Assembly (NCBI GenBank): GCA_024811115.1
Contig: JAKOGH010000679.1
Location: forward strand, 1 to 52,337
Length of the DNA: 52,337 nt
From: Terana coerulea
Lineage: Eukaryota; Basidiomycota; Agaricomycetes; Polyporales; Phanerochaetaceae
Direction of reading: 5' to 3'
Each line of letters begins with the position of its first letter. Position 1 is the stretch's first letter. Made by a program: the position numbers and the translations under genes. The notes beneath the pieces were generated by a model. That model saw nothing but the letters and a program-made list of their open reading frames with translations, did not search any database and was not told the DNA's origin. This document shows positions 1 to 10,020 of this stretch, piece after piece.

Positions 1-428
1 GCCGTCTGGTCTCCGCACGGCGACGGTGCCGCGCGCGGTTTTCGAGGATGTCGGCGGTGGATATCGACGTGTAGAAAGCAGCGTTTTGGGAGCCAAAGGG
101 CGCAGCTTGGAGGTACTTCAGATTCGAGAAAATATCTGTCGGGAAGCGTCCGGCCTGTGAAGCGTTAGGAAACTCAATGGGCTACAGCTCAGCAACTCAC
201 GAGGTTGAACGCGTCCCCACCAAACACCCTATCCTCCTTCTTCCACCCGACAGTCGACTGAATCTTCCGCTTTGAGTTTCTATCTAGCAAGACGTCGAAT
301 GGCACGCCGGGTGACATCAGCGACGCCTTGATCCATTCCGAGCCGTAGTCTATCGCGAGGACGGAGGCCAGCGCATTTTGGGTGAAGGTCGTCAGAAATA
401 AGAGAATGAAAGCAATAAACCGGTTCAT
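1..428 (-). CDS. ER-lumenal Hsp70 family chaperone, Lhs1/HYOU1 (Grp170)-like, 5' part only
   Basis: The frame starts at 428 with a hydrophobic leader (residues about 1-22) ending near Ala-Ser. It is followed by the Hsp70 nucleotide-binding start V-L-A-I-D-Y-G-S-E-W, then a P-G-V-P-F-D-V-L-L-D segment and R-K-I-Q-S, which resemble the Lhs1/HYOU1 branch rather than BiP. Exon 1 is 201-428 (76 codons). A 46-nt GT-AG intron (155-200) leads into exon 2, which begins L-A-G-R-F-P-T-D-I-F-S-N-L-K-Y-L and leaves the window. Known role of the family: nucleotide exchange factor and holdase for BiP in the ER. Towards the window edge the most family-like frame (R-G-T-V-A-V-R) is one base out of register with exon 2. 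This is a frameshift, a base error or an unrecognised splice. Upstream in-frame codons to 608 lack the leader logic, so Met at 428 is preferred. Confidence 0.8.
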
Positions 429-2130
429 GGCGACCGCTGGGGCATAAAGGAGGGACAGAGGAGGGCGGAGGCGGGTGGCGGAGGTAATGTAAGTGCAGGA
501 CGAGACACGAAGACACGTCGATGGACACGTATATCGGTGCACGTGGCGCCCATGTGGCTGTTCCGACATTGATCCCGTCGTTTGGCGCCAGCCTGGTGGC
601 GTTTTCACGCCTTTTCGTTTCGTTCGTTACCGGTGCATACCACAACAACGTGGCCTTACTTCACAAATCCGGCTGCAGAGGTTTTTATGAAAACGCAGGG
701 AAAATCATTACATGACCAGTGTACAACTTCTCGATTTGCCATCACCGCTTTTTATGAAAATGCGCTGCGGGTCCGACACCATCGCAGTCCTAAGAACTTT
801 TCCAACTGCGGAGCACTGCCATTCATTAGTGGAATGAATGAGACTGAATATGCCGAGACCCCGTTTATTCTTGCGTGCTGTTTAGGTTGATTGGTCTGGC
901 CTTGTCTCCTAGACCGAGCCCTTGCCCAGGCCATTTCGCTGCTCTTCGACTTTTTGTTACCCGTTGCCTTAGGTTGTCAATCTTTAGTAGTGCGTGCGCA
1001 CAGAAGCTCACCCATCACACCCGAAGTACCGTGAGACTGGATGGTAAGTACGACCAACAAGATCTAGATTGTGAGATTGTTCTTTGCGACCGCCGCATGC
1101 CCGGTGTATTGTCCACAGACATTGTGGATGACGTGCCAACCACGCATGCAGAGCGCAGGACTCATTAAAGCATAACCTTAGGGCCGTTGACACATACTTA
1201 CGCAAGCAATGTAAAGCAATGTATATCTTGCACACCTTGCAGAGCAGTTAGATCCTTAGCTATAACACTAAGGATTAGTGTAACAACCACCGTGAGACAT
1301 TCACCTGAAAGATCTGACTGAGGCTCCCATTCCGTAATCCCTCCACAAAATAATTAACAATGAGCCAGAATCCGCACGCCGCGTGCTATCGTCGGCACTG
1401 TTGCGACCAAGCTTGCTGAAATGTTGTAGAGTGCTTGACCATGTTGTGGAGGTTCGCCACGGCAACCCGCCAAAATGCCGAGCGCGCTTTGCCGGCTGGT
1501 CAAGCGCCCGCCAATGCAGCGACTGCAGCGACGAGCTCTTGGTCATTATCTTCACCGCCTTTCACTCTCATTTCCACCCTCTTTCTTGGCCTAGGCCCAT
1601 ACTGTATCCTCTTTGAATATCTTGGAACTTTCGACACCAGAGATAAGCCGACAATTACACCAAAGCGGGCGGAGCCGCCGTCGCCGCCGCCACCTCCAGG
1701 ACTGACGCCATCGCCCAAGTGAATACATCGAAACCGCTGGAAACGTCTTTGTTACTTGTCAAATGATTCCGTGATTGCTGAAGGAGATTGCTGCCGTAAG
1801 TCAACGACTCAGTTTACACATCCCGCAACGGACACACCGAGCGGCTGACTCAGAGCATGTTTTCTGCCTCCGCGCCGTGTTCCGCAGCGGCTGACGCGGG
1901 ACCCTCTTGTGCATCCGCACGGCGCCCGCCGCCGCGGCCGTCATATTTACGTCGTCGCCGGGCCCTGGAGGCGTTTGTGAGCCCCTCCGCGCCCCCGATA
2001 CGGCCGTGCCGCAGACGCAGGCGCCCGGCACACGCCCATCGGCTGACAGGGACCTGCCCAATTCGAGACGTTGCCGAGCACGCTGGGTCTGGGCCTGACT
2101 CAGCGCGCACCGCAACCGCCCTGTTGGGCG
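429..2130. other. Intergenic region between divergent genes, no supported gene
   Basis: This 1.7 kb separates the minus-strand chaperone gene and the plus-strand gene at 2226. It contains several open frames under 100 codons on both strands. One plus frame at 1435-1722 ends in a proline-rich tail. None shows a domain, a splice pattern or a leader I can defend. A short imperfect direct repeat, tttttatgaaaa followed by c or t and gc, occurs near 684 and 751. I regard the region as promoter and spacer DNA. Confidence 0.4.
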
Positions 2131-2138
2131 TATAAGTA
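2131..2138 (+). promoter_or_regulatory. TATA-like box of the gene at 2226
   Basis: The sequence tataagta lies 95 bp before the ATG at 2226, a normal core promoter distance for a fungal gene with a short leader. The ATG context is caaccATGa, a good fungal start context. Confidence 0.5.
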
Positions 2139-2225
2139 CCCGCCCGCTGCACGGAGGAGGCCGCAACTTTACCCCCGCATCGAAGCATCCAGAGCACCGT
2201 ACATACGCATAACCCACGCACAACC

Positions 2226-2816
2226 ATGAACGCATTCGCATCCTCGTCCACCGCCGGCGCGTCGCTGTACTTGACGCCCAGCCGTAAACACTCCTCCAAC
2301 GACAACATCCCATCGCCGTACGATTTCTTCGTGCCTTCTGCGAGCTATTCACCGTGGGCGGCCGCACCAGCGGTGCAATATGACAACCGCGGCCGGCTGC
2401 AGGCGTACGTCGAGACGTCCGAGCAGCGGCGCGTACGCACCGAGTTCATGCGCAAGCGCGAGTTCTCGCGGCGCATCAATGCATGGATCCAGGACTCGAG
2501 CTCAGAGGTATGTCAGTTGCACTTAATTGTGTTCAAGGCCAAGGCTGACAATCTTGTGTTACAGAGCCCGCGCAGTTCTGATCGCTCGTCCAAGTCTTCG
2601 GACACCGATTCGCTCCAAACCATCGACGAAGACGACGAGACGGAGCCAGAGGTCATTTACTCGACATCCCCAGTGCCGTCGCGCTGGGGCCCCGCCGCGC
2701 CGCTGAACAGCGGCCTGCCCACGCGTAGCCTGTGCGGCTCGTCGCGAAAGTCTTCCGTCTCCTCGCTCTCGTCCATCTCAGAGGACTCGGAGGAGGTGCC
2801 CATGCCTTGCGTGTAG
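2226..2816 (+). CDS. Small serine-rich hypothetical protein, one intron
   Basis: Two exons (2226-2507 and 2565-2816) are joined by a 57-nt intron with gtatgt donor and ttacag acceptor. The intron happens to keep the frame open if unspliced, so intron retention would insert 19 residues. The spliced protein is 177 aa. Residues about 50-95 form a charged stretch (Y-V-E-T-S-E-Q-R-R-V-R-T-E-F-M-R-K-R) ending in an aromatic I-N-A-W motif. The C-terminal half is rich in Ser and acidic residues (S-S-D-R-S-S-K-S-S-D) and looks disordered and phosphorylatable. No signal peptide or membrane segment is seen. I do not recognise a named family; short proteins of this style are common in mushroom genomes. 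Start choice rests on the TATA box and start context. Confidence 0.7.
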   Translation: MNAFASSSTAGASLYLTPSRKHSSNDNIPSPYDFFVPSASYSPWAAAPAVQYDNRGRLQAYVETSEQRRVRTEFMRKREFSRRINAWIQDSSSEVCQLHLIVFKAKADNLVLQSPRSSDRSSKSSDTDSLQTIDEDDETEPEVIYSTSPVPSRWGPAAPLNSGLPTRSLCGSSRKSSVSSLSSISEDSEEVPMPCV

Positions 2817-3295
2817 GCACGCCATCGCTCCCGAGACGTCAACAAGTCTATCCCCGCGTCCACCACCGTGCATACGGTGGCCGGCACAGCACGAGCTATG
2901 CACAGCTCACCCGCATTCGTCCGTGACCCGCAGGCCCGGCATAGTGGCATGTATCGCGCCCCGCCGGGTTACCTACCCACGCACGACGCAGAGCGGTCAC
3001 ACGAGCGGTCAGGAGAGTCATCGAAGGAGACACAACGGACGTTCGCTCAACGCATGTATCATTCTGTACTCCACTCGGCCCTATTCTTAGCATACAATCC
3101 CTGTATCGATGGTGTTTTCATATACTCTTACCACTCAATTCCCACTCGTCATTCCAGTTGAATTCACTCTCTTCTTAGCAGGCCCTGGGCGAGAGCACAT
3201 GAGCTTGCTATTGAGCGTACAGATCACATGAGGGAAGTGTGCATTTCCAATTTCAGGACGGTCTGTAGAGGTGAGACAATGTAATGCAGTCACCA
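2817..3295. other. 3' flank and spacer, nothing coding supported
   Basis: Downstream flank of the gene at 2226. The stretch around 3181-3250 is imperfectly repeated at about 3366-3470 (shared core ggcgag, one base, gcacat). This suggests a small local duplication. No gene is proposed. Confidence 0.35.
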
Positions 3296-4471
3296 TCATG
3301 CCCTATACGAGTCCCTCAACGTTCTACAATCACCACCGTCATATGAGTTGAGTTGATTGTCTTTTGGCAACCCCGGCGAGTGCACATCAGCATGGCACTC
3401 AGCGCACTGTCCACATGGAGGAAGGGGTTTATTCGAAACCTGATGACAATCTATAGAGATCCACGAGACAAAGAAAAGGTTGTCGCCAGTACGCATGATT
3501 CCGAGTCCTAAGATGTTCTTCAAGTTCTTGGCCAGAGCCAGCCACAATGTAGGCTTCACCAGAACAGCCCAGGCACGCAGATTGCCAAACCCGATCCAGC
3601 TATTGTTGCGTTCATCGCCGTCCATTACGAGGGCACCGAACCCGTCGTGTTGCGAGGTGCAAAGATGGGCGTGTTTGCGCGCAGCGAGGGCCTCGACCAG
3701 GTCGGCGGAAGCGACATGGCGCCCTCCATTTCATCTTCATTTTCAACAGAAGCAGATAGATGTTCGACGTTGAACGACTCTTCGGAGCCTGTGGTTGCCA
3801 GCGGCAGGAAGTCGGCTACGGGCTGCCCAGTACGTGGGAGACATGGGGGCGGCGGGGTCCCAGCGAGGTACCGATCAGCATAGGTAAAGGCGTCCTCCGT
3901 AGACGGCGCGGGGTTTGCAGCGCGAGCGTCCGTGTGAACAGAGGTGTTCATAGCCAGGGTAGCGTACAAGACACACAGACCGAGGGGTAGGCCGGTCTTG
4001 CGGTTTCATAGATAATGCGCCGTTTCGCAAGCCGGGCGAACACAGCGGAAGATAGGCGGCGCGGTGACGGCGTTGTTGTCGACATTGCGAGTTGAGGAAC
4101 CTCGCGACGCACGGCACCAGAGGACCATGAGACGGAGGATACGATGTGCTTCACGGAGATGCTTGGCTTCAGAATAGACTTCGGGTTTGCGGCTGGCGCG
4201 TCGCTGTTGCGGGCAGACAGCGGGTGGCGCGGTGGTGTGTCTTGGTGGGGATGAGTAAACGTTCGCGGCGCGAGCGAGCGAGAGACGCACCTTTGCCTGC
4301 CTGCATGTTCTTGATTCCTGCGTTCTGTTTCATGGCCATGAAAGTCGCTGCGGCTTCCTGCCAAGTTGCCACGACGTCCGCGTCGGCCAGGTTGGCGTGG
4401 CTTGCTACCTTGGTCGAGGCGATGGGTGTATCCAGGGTGTTGTTCTCGCACGTGCGGCTTGCGGTAGACAT
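3296..4471 (-). other. Unassigned, possibly degenerate multi-exon locus
   Basis: On minus, a plausible first exon starts at 4471 (M-S-T-A-S-R-T-C-E-N-N) and reaches a gtgcgt donor near 4295 after about 59 codons. A good pyrimidine-poor cag acceptor lies near 4210, but neither continuing frame stays open in phase. Further down are two open frames, 3969-3625 (114 codons, acidic and Pro-rich) and 3625-3296 (hydrophobic stretch V-L-V-K-P-T-L-W-L-A-L-A). They abut in different frames. The plus strand is also open over part of this area. This may be a decayed gene or a gene whose splicing I cannot resolve. No family recognised. Confidence 0.25.
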
Positions 4472-6303
4472 GGTTTACGCTTCAGCGTTTCAGCGTTCGC
4501 CAGAGACCACCAGAGAGTGTTATGAAGGAAACGAGGACCCAGAGTCGAACCAAAGGTGTCAGGACCAGCTACTGCCGAGAAGAACGATGCCGCGGCCGTA
4601 GAATATGTCGAGTTTAGAGGCACAACCGTGGATGCTCTGATAGATAGAAATGTTTAGGAGAGTGACTAGGGTGGCTCTGAGTACGACGAGGCGACGCGTC
4701 GAAGATGACCGTTCTGGGACAGGCTTGGTTTTGCACTTCAGTGTGCTTCAATGTTTTCGGCAAACGCCGTACGAGGGCCATGGGAGCTGGATTTGGGCTC
4801 ATCTCGAAGGCTTGGCTGCTTGTCAGCACGATGCTGCTCGTAGTGTGCTACAATGAGCAGAAAGCAGAAGTCGAAACAAACGGGCACGAAGGCGAGAGCT
4901 CACCGTTCTGGATTGATGAAGAGTTCAGAGTCCTGCTGCGCCGAACACAAGTAGCTTTCCAAATTCTGCCAACGCCCTTCAATGTGGCTGTATATCATGA
5001 TGTACCATTTTCTCCACGGGAGGTCGCACCAGCAGTAGATGATTAATGAGTAGCGAGGGCTATGTGTATCCAGACCAAGGGGCGTCCGATCCAAGGATCT
5101 CTGGTAACAGCAGGCAACGCAGACGCTCGTCAAGCGCTTTGAGGACCCCGAAGCTAGTGCTGACTAACATGCCGCAAAAGGAATTTCCATCAATGTGAAG
5201 TCTGAACGTATAGCAGACATAGGTCATCTATGTATGTCTCTTGAGTACCTGCTACGTATATTTATACATAGAATGCAATCTATAGCCTAGAATTTAGAAA
5301 TGATCATTATAGAGCTGTAATGGATGTCGTTCATCACTGTGGTCATTGAGGTACAGACGAAGACCCCACCCAACTGAGCTACTTGATAGACGGTCACAGT
5401 GCTTAGCATTGACTTCAAGTTAACACAGTATGGGGTCGAAGTTGATACGAATCAAGAGGGCCTTTGGCGGGTAAAGATATAATAAATCAAGAGTACTTGC
5501 AACTGAGGGCGACGTAACCTCTGGCGACTTGGGGCAGGTCAACGAGTGTACTGCTGGGCAATGGATCCGACATATTACTAAGGCAGGGAGAAGGGTCAGC
5601 ATGATGTAAGGAAAAGGGAGCATCGACATCATGTCTGAGGATTCATGCCGCACAGTATAGTGCGCGTAGGCATGTGAGGTATTATAGTTGTCTGTAGTCA
5701 ACATTTCCTGCGTCGACAAGTTAGTCAGGAGCTTCTTATGCACGACTTTTACGACGTACCGGCATATCCTACGTCCGATTCAAGTGTCTTTCCATCCTCT
5801 TCTCCACTTATGAACTTATCTGATGAAGCCCATGAGGCGGGCGATGGCAGCTCTGCTGGAAGGCCGGATATAAGAGCCAAGAAACCAAGGAGTGTTGCAA
5901 GGACACACGAAACCGGCCAGGTAGTATAACAGCACTTGTAGCTGACCATTCAGCTGTGAAGGTGCTACCTGACCATCAAGCAAGGTGAGCCAGGTGAGCG
6001 GAGGTCAGAGCCAAGTCAGAACGGTCGTCTGCTGCGTCACATCACAGCTGAGCGGACGGATCTGGTTCTGGATCTCGCGTGTCCTGAGGACCCCGTCCAA
6101 TAGACGCCAGGGTCCCACGCGGGGGTAGTTCGTTACCGAAGATTGTTGGATCGGACGCCCCTTGATCCAGACTGAGTTCTGAGAGCGGACTGAGCGACAT
6201 GGTCAGACACGACTTGCACTCGGGCGCTTTCTCCTTACAAGAGGTTGTGTCGCTTACGTAATACCTCACAGTGACAACATTCTTGGAGTTGGAGGACGTC
6301 TGG
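4472..6303. other. Spacer with weak membrane-protein-like frames
   Basis: Nothing here is a confident gene. Minus frames at 5949-5749 and 5743-5420 each contain a hydrophobic run (L-A-T-L-L-G-F-L-A-L-I-S-G-L and P-F-P-Y-I-M-L-T-L-L-P-A-L-V-I), so they could be fragments of a decayed membrane protein. A plus frame at 4705-5046 is also open. No splice-consistent join was found. Confidence 0.25.
5075..6172. repeat. Inverted repeat pair of about 32 bp, 1.1 kb apart
   Basis: The core aaggggcgtccgatccaa at about 5080-5097 recurs inverted at about 6149-6166. The similarity continues a few bases into an atct..ggtaac block. The arms may be ends of a small element or two dispersed copies of one repeat. 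No target duplication was found. Confidence 0.4.
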
Positions 6304-6962
6304 GAAATGGTGATTCTCCCAGGAGAATTGGGAGAATCGGGAGAATTGGGAGAATTGGGGAGGGGCGCTTGTTAGCCTCTGTCACGGCGATCGCGTTCAA
6401 ACGGCTGAATTGGGACTTGCGCTTGATCCGCCTTGCCCCGTTTAGTCACTACTGTTTGCCGCTCAACTGCTGCTCGGTGTTGGACTTCGGTGCAGGGTTC
6501 GTATACCACCTCGTAGTGATTAAATCGTTCCTATTACACTGCTATATTATGCCTAATTACTTTTACGCTCCCTCAAGCCAAGTCAAGCACTAATATCTTG
6601 CTCGTTAAGCACCCGAGCAGTCTGAATACAGTCGGCGCTGCGTATAACTTACGCTGTGACTGGATGCCTACCTCCAGTATCGTTTGACCGCTGTATAATG
6701 GCACATATGTACTAATAGATTATTAGATTCATTTTAAGCCCTCAAAGACATGCTTCTTTCTCGTCGGAGGGCCTGCTTTGAAGCTGAGGTGTGAGGCGCT
6801 TCCGGAGACCTGCCTAAAAAGGCAATGATACGGGGCTAGCGCCATCCCGCCAGGAGCCGTATTTGGGTGATCGAGAGGGACACAGCGGCCGTGACGTGAT
6901 GGTCACGCCCGGGCACTGCCGCATTCTCCCATTCTCCGGGAGAAAAGGAGAATCACCATTTC
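6304..6962. mobile_element. MITE-like element with inverted ends and a GGGAGAATT array
   Basis: The left end gaaatggtgattctcc (6304-6319) is matched inverted by ggagaatcaccatttc (6947-6962). Just inside the left end is a short tandem array of gggagaat-type 8-9 bp units (about 6318-6360). The right end has matching cattctccc/gggagaa units. The interior of about 600 bp holds no supported reading frame. No clear target duplication was identified, so the superfamily is undetermined. Confidence 0.5.
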
Positions 6963-8002
6963 ACAGTCTTTCTGTGGAGTTGAGCTTGAGCTTGAAACAT
7001 TTATACCTTCACATTCCTTGTCGCGGATTCCGCTTCAGACTCATCCCACCTCAATATCCGACGTACTTCTCTGCATGCGCGCAAGATTCGCGCAAGACGT
7101 CGTACAAATGCTAAGCACTAGCGAGATTTGCTTCGTTGACGGGGCCCCTCCTCTTCCAGAGGCTCGCAATGCGGCTCAGCCACGCCGTGACCTACATATT
7201 CGCCAAGGAAAGCACCCGCCGGATTGTCCTCATTCGTCGCGCTCATGCATCAAGAGCGGACTTTGCGGTCTGATCGGTCTTGCTGCCTGTGCAAGATTTG
7301 CGCTGCGTTCTGCCGGTTGGGCCGCGCGGCCGACATCTCCTTGGGACTTCACTGGATGCACAATGTCACAGGGCTGGAAAGCTTTCCGCTGGTCCCCTCC
7401 GTTGGTCTTTTACCGAACGACGCCTCCACCTTAGCCGCGTCGTAGACCGACAAACGTGCGATGAGAAAGGTCCCTGTGTCCAACAATGCAAGAGATGTCT
7501 TCGAAACTTGTTGCATCTGTTTACTCTCTCGAAGGTGAGCTGTATCTGATTTCCTGCCAGATGGGCGGCGATATTTATCTTCGTGTTTCTAAAAGCCTGT
7601 TTGCAGTTATACGCCGCAGGAAGCTTCTGTCCGAGACCCGCTGCCATCCTATGGCCTACGTGTAGCTCGATAGCGAATTCAGGAGTCACGGAAACCGACT
7701 GTTTCACTCTGAGTCGCGACTCAAGCTTCGAGCCTGAGCATGAAATATCGTGAGGCGGCGCTGAATAGTCGAATATGAGTGAGTTCCAATACATTGATTC
7801 TTAGGTTAGCAACATGGCGCATCACATATTACGGCTAGATGACGGTTCGGAGGATGCAGCATGAGCTTCCGCCCGAGACCGGTCGCAGTGCTATAGATGA
7901 GGCGGCCCGTTGAAACCACAAACTTACATCGCCCGCACCTCAAGCCTCAAACGCTGGTACTGTCTTGAGCTCAAGAGCGCGACACAGGCGCCTTCTTCAA
8001 TG

Positions 8003-8009
8003 TATAAAT
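8003..8009 (+). promoter_or_regulatory. TATA box of the gene at 8057
   Basis: The sequence tataaat lies 54 bp before the ATG. The same box at the same relative place precedes the duplicate gene at 16328, which supports both starts. Confidence 0.6.
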
Positions 8010-8056
8010 CCACCACGGCGTAGAGCCTGAGGTACATACCACAATCGCAATCAGCC

Positions 8057-8671
8057 ATGGTCAACGTTTACACCCTTGCAGCGCTCTACTCGTTTTCCAG
8101 TCTAGCCGTCGCTGTCGCGGAAACGACCGTCTCGCTCGATCTGTCCTCTCCCGCTGTGGCCTATACCCCGGCATCGGCGTGGTCTGCGGAGTCCGACAAT
8201 ACATGCGGCGCGGTCGACCACTTCACCAAGACCAACGGTGCAGCCGCATCATTTTTTGTACCTTCAAACGGTATGTTTGCAGCGCTACTTTTGTTCTTGT
8301 GTGGGACGTATCAGCCATAACTGACGTTGTCTTCCGAAGTGAATCAAATCCAGGTTGAAGGCATAGTTCACGCCGGGAACAACACCATCAAAGCGCTGTT
8401 TGACGGCGAAGAGCTCCTGCTACTCAACTTCTCCCAGCCCGCAGTCAAATGCGCCCAGCTTATCAACATTGCTGGCATGACTTCAGGCATCAGTCCGTCG
8501 GTACCGCACGTCATTTCCATCGTGAACCTGGACCCCACCTCTACAGGCACAGGCAACAACTCTGGACTCCACATCACGACCATTAAGTATGCCTTCTATT
8601 CAGCTGTGGTGGGGTGCAGGCTCACAGTTGAGTACTATAGATACTCCTTTCCAGACGAGGAAACGGCCTAA
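8057..8671 (+). CDS. Short secreted protein of a basidiomycete extracellular-domain family, copy 1
   Basis: Exons 8057-8270 and 8340-8671 are joined by a 69-nt gtatgt...gaag intron, giving 181 aa. Residues 1-20 are a signal peptide (L-A-A-L-Y-S-F-S-S-L-A-V-A-V-A). The mature part has T-V-S-L-D-L-S-S, C-G-A-V-D-H-F-T and potential N-glycosylation sites N-N-T, N-F-S and N-N-S. It is about 80 percent similar by eye to the product at 16328 and clearly related to the longer product at 14671. That relative continues into a transmembrane helix and a cytoplasmic tail, both absent here. So this is either a soluble derivative or a 3'-truncated copy. Function unknown; I see no enzymatic motif. The last about 20 residues read through what was probably the next intron of the ancestral gene. 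Confidence 0.7.
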
Positions 8672-8830
8672 TTCCGGGACTCGGGACCCATGGGCTTGAA
8701 CATATACGTGGAGAATCAGTCAACCTATCTAGGCGCCTTGAAATATGGCTGTATGCTGGCGTTACTCTCCTCGCTCACTGTAACGGTGCTGTGTTCAGGC
8801 CCCCGAGTCGAGCCACTAAGCGAATAGGAG

Positions 8831-10020
8831 TCGGAGTGTTTGGAAGTTGGTGCTCATATGTATCAAGATTTCTGGCAGCGGGGTTTCGGCACATGGGGAG
8901 CTGAATACGAGACCTTGTAGAGCAATTCCTAATTACTGCAAGCCAACTCTCAGTACGAAGTGTTGTGATTAAATCACTCAGAGGCGCACTTGCTCTACTT
9001 AATACAAGCCGCTTTAAGCGCCAACTTTGAGGCACTGATCCGCCGCTCGGAGTGATCCGTCTTTTAGGCGTCTATTCTGAGAGGCGGTTTGGTTTTGATC
9101 CTTGTACTCTACCATCATCTGCAGAAGCACAGCCGACCGTATACGTACCTCACGGGAGCCGTACACGCTGGCCACATATGCACGGCTTGTACAAGACTGT
9201 ATACGTGCTCACAGTCGCGCGGGATTTGATTCCCGTATCACTCGTCAGTGCAGCCAATGCGAACATGTTGGCTGACCAGCGTGCATAGACCTACGTGTGA
9301 GACCGCTGCGCTGGCGAGAATCCACACACTTGGCTTGGTTGCGTATGGTCAAATCACACATTTTTCAGCGTCTTCTTTGCGTATCTGATTCAAAGTGAGT
9401 TTTCTGCATCCGTTTCATTGATCAGTCTAATAGTTCCACAGCCTGCGTAAGCAGCTCTTCCGACGACAGCGGCGGGTGGTTGGCTGGAGGTGTCAAAGAT
9501 AACATGCTTCGCGAAACCGCCGGTTGATTACGTAGGCTGCGAAGCCGCCGGGTCGGTGAATCCTCTGAAGCACAAGGTAACTCAGGGGGCTGCAGTGGGA
9601 GCAATTGTCTTACTCTCTGATAAAAACTGTTGAGGATCCGATGGACGCGCAGTCAACCTGACCAACAGGCATCACGAAAGTAGTAAGATCAACCTTGAGG
9701 TGCGTGTTCCATGAGTGCTTAGCCAAACGACGTGACTGAAAGCTGCACGACGATCTTCGTTAGCTGCTTTGGGAAACCTCTGTTTCCGCGCGTCGCAGTT
9801 TACCCCACTGCGCATAGTGAAGACAACACATTGCGGAAGGAGTTGCTGTACGCTGCTTGCAGAGGCGGATAAGCGATATCTGCGCACGCTCTTCTGCGCG
9901 CTTCAGCCATGTACGGCTTGGCTGAGTTCCAAATGTGTTTGGGGAAAAGGTATATGGATCTGGTGTACTGCTGTTCTCCTCAGCAACACGAAGCACCACT
10001 CACTCATCTTTCCTAAAGAC
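8831..10020. other. Spacer before the first AKR gene
   Basis: About 1.2 kb with no supported gene. Two similar short strings built on gtatacgt (about 9140 and 9200) are the only local structure noticed. Promoter elements of the AKR gene presumably lie in the last few hundred bases, but no convincing TATA box is visible. Confidence 0.3.

Larger units (their letters stand above)
7140..8830 (+). repeat. Segmental duplication, copy 1
   Basis: This segment aligns by eye with 15650-17140. Shared landmarks are aatgcggctcagcca near 7170 and 15678, tttgcggtctgatcggtctt near 7262 and 15777, tatacgccgca near 7609 and 16059, the TATA box, and the whole two-exon gene. Similarity continues into the 3' flank (ttactctcctc... 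and gagtcgag). Copy 1 has about 170 bp extra around 7680-7860. Upstream short frames (7018-7549) are not conserved between the copies and are not called as genes. Confidence 0.7.

Noticed and set aside
1801..2367. Long minus open frames over the start of the gene at 2226
   Set aside because: GC-rich shadow frames; the plus gene has a TATA box, good start context and a clean intron.
3647..3990. Plus-strand gene in the unassigned 3.3-4.5 kb locus
   Set aside because: Plus frames are open but have no start context or continuation; the minus frames are equally plausible, so no call was made.
5365..5385. tRNA A-box match on minus (tagctcagttggg)
   Set aside because: No B box, anticodon arm or acceptor stem follows within tRNA distance; treated as chance or an old SINE relic.
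8057..8671. An additional 33-41 nt intron at the end of the secreted-protein gene
   Set aside because: Removing it either creates an immediate stop or needs an intron shorter than normal; the unspliced end was kept.
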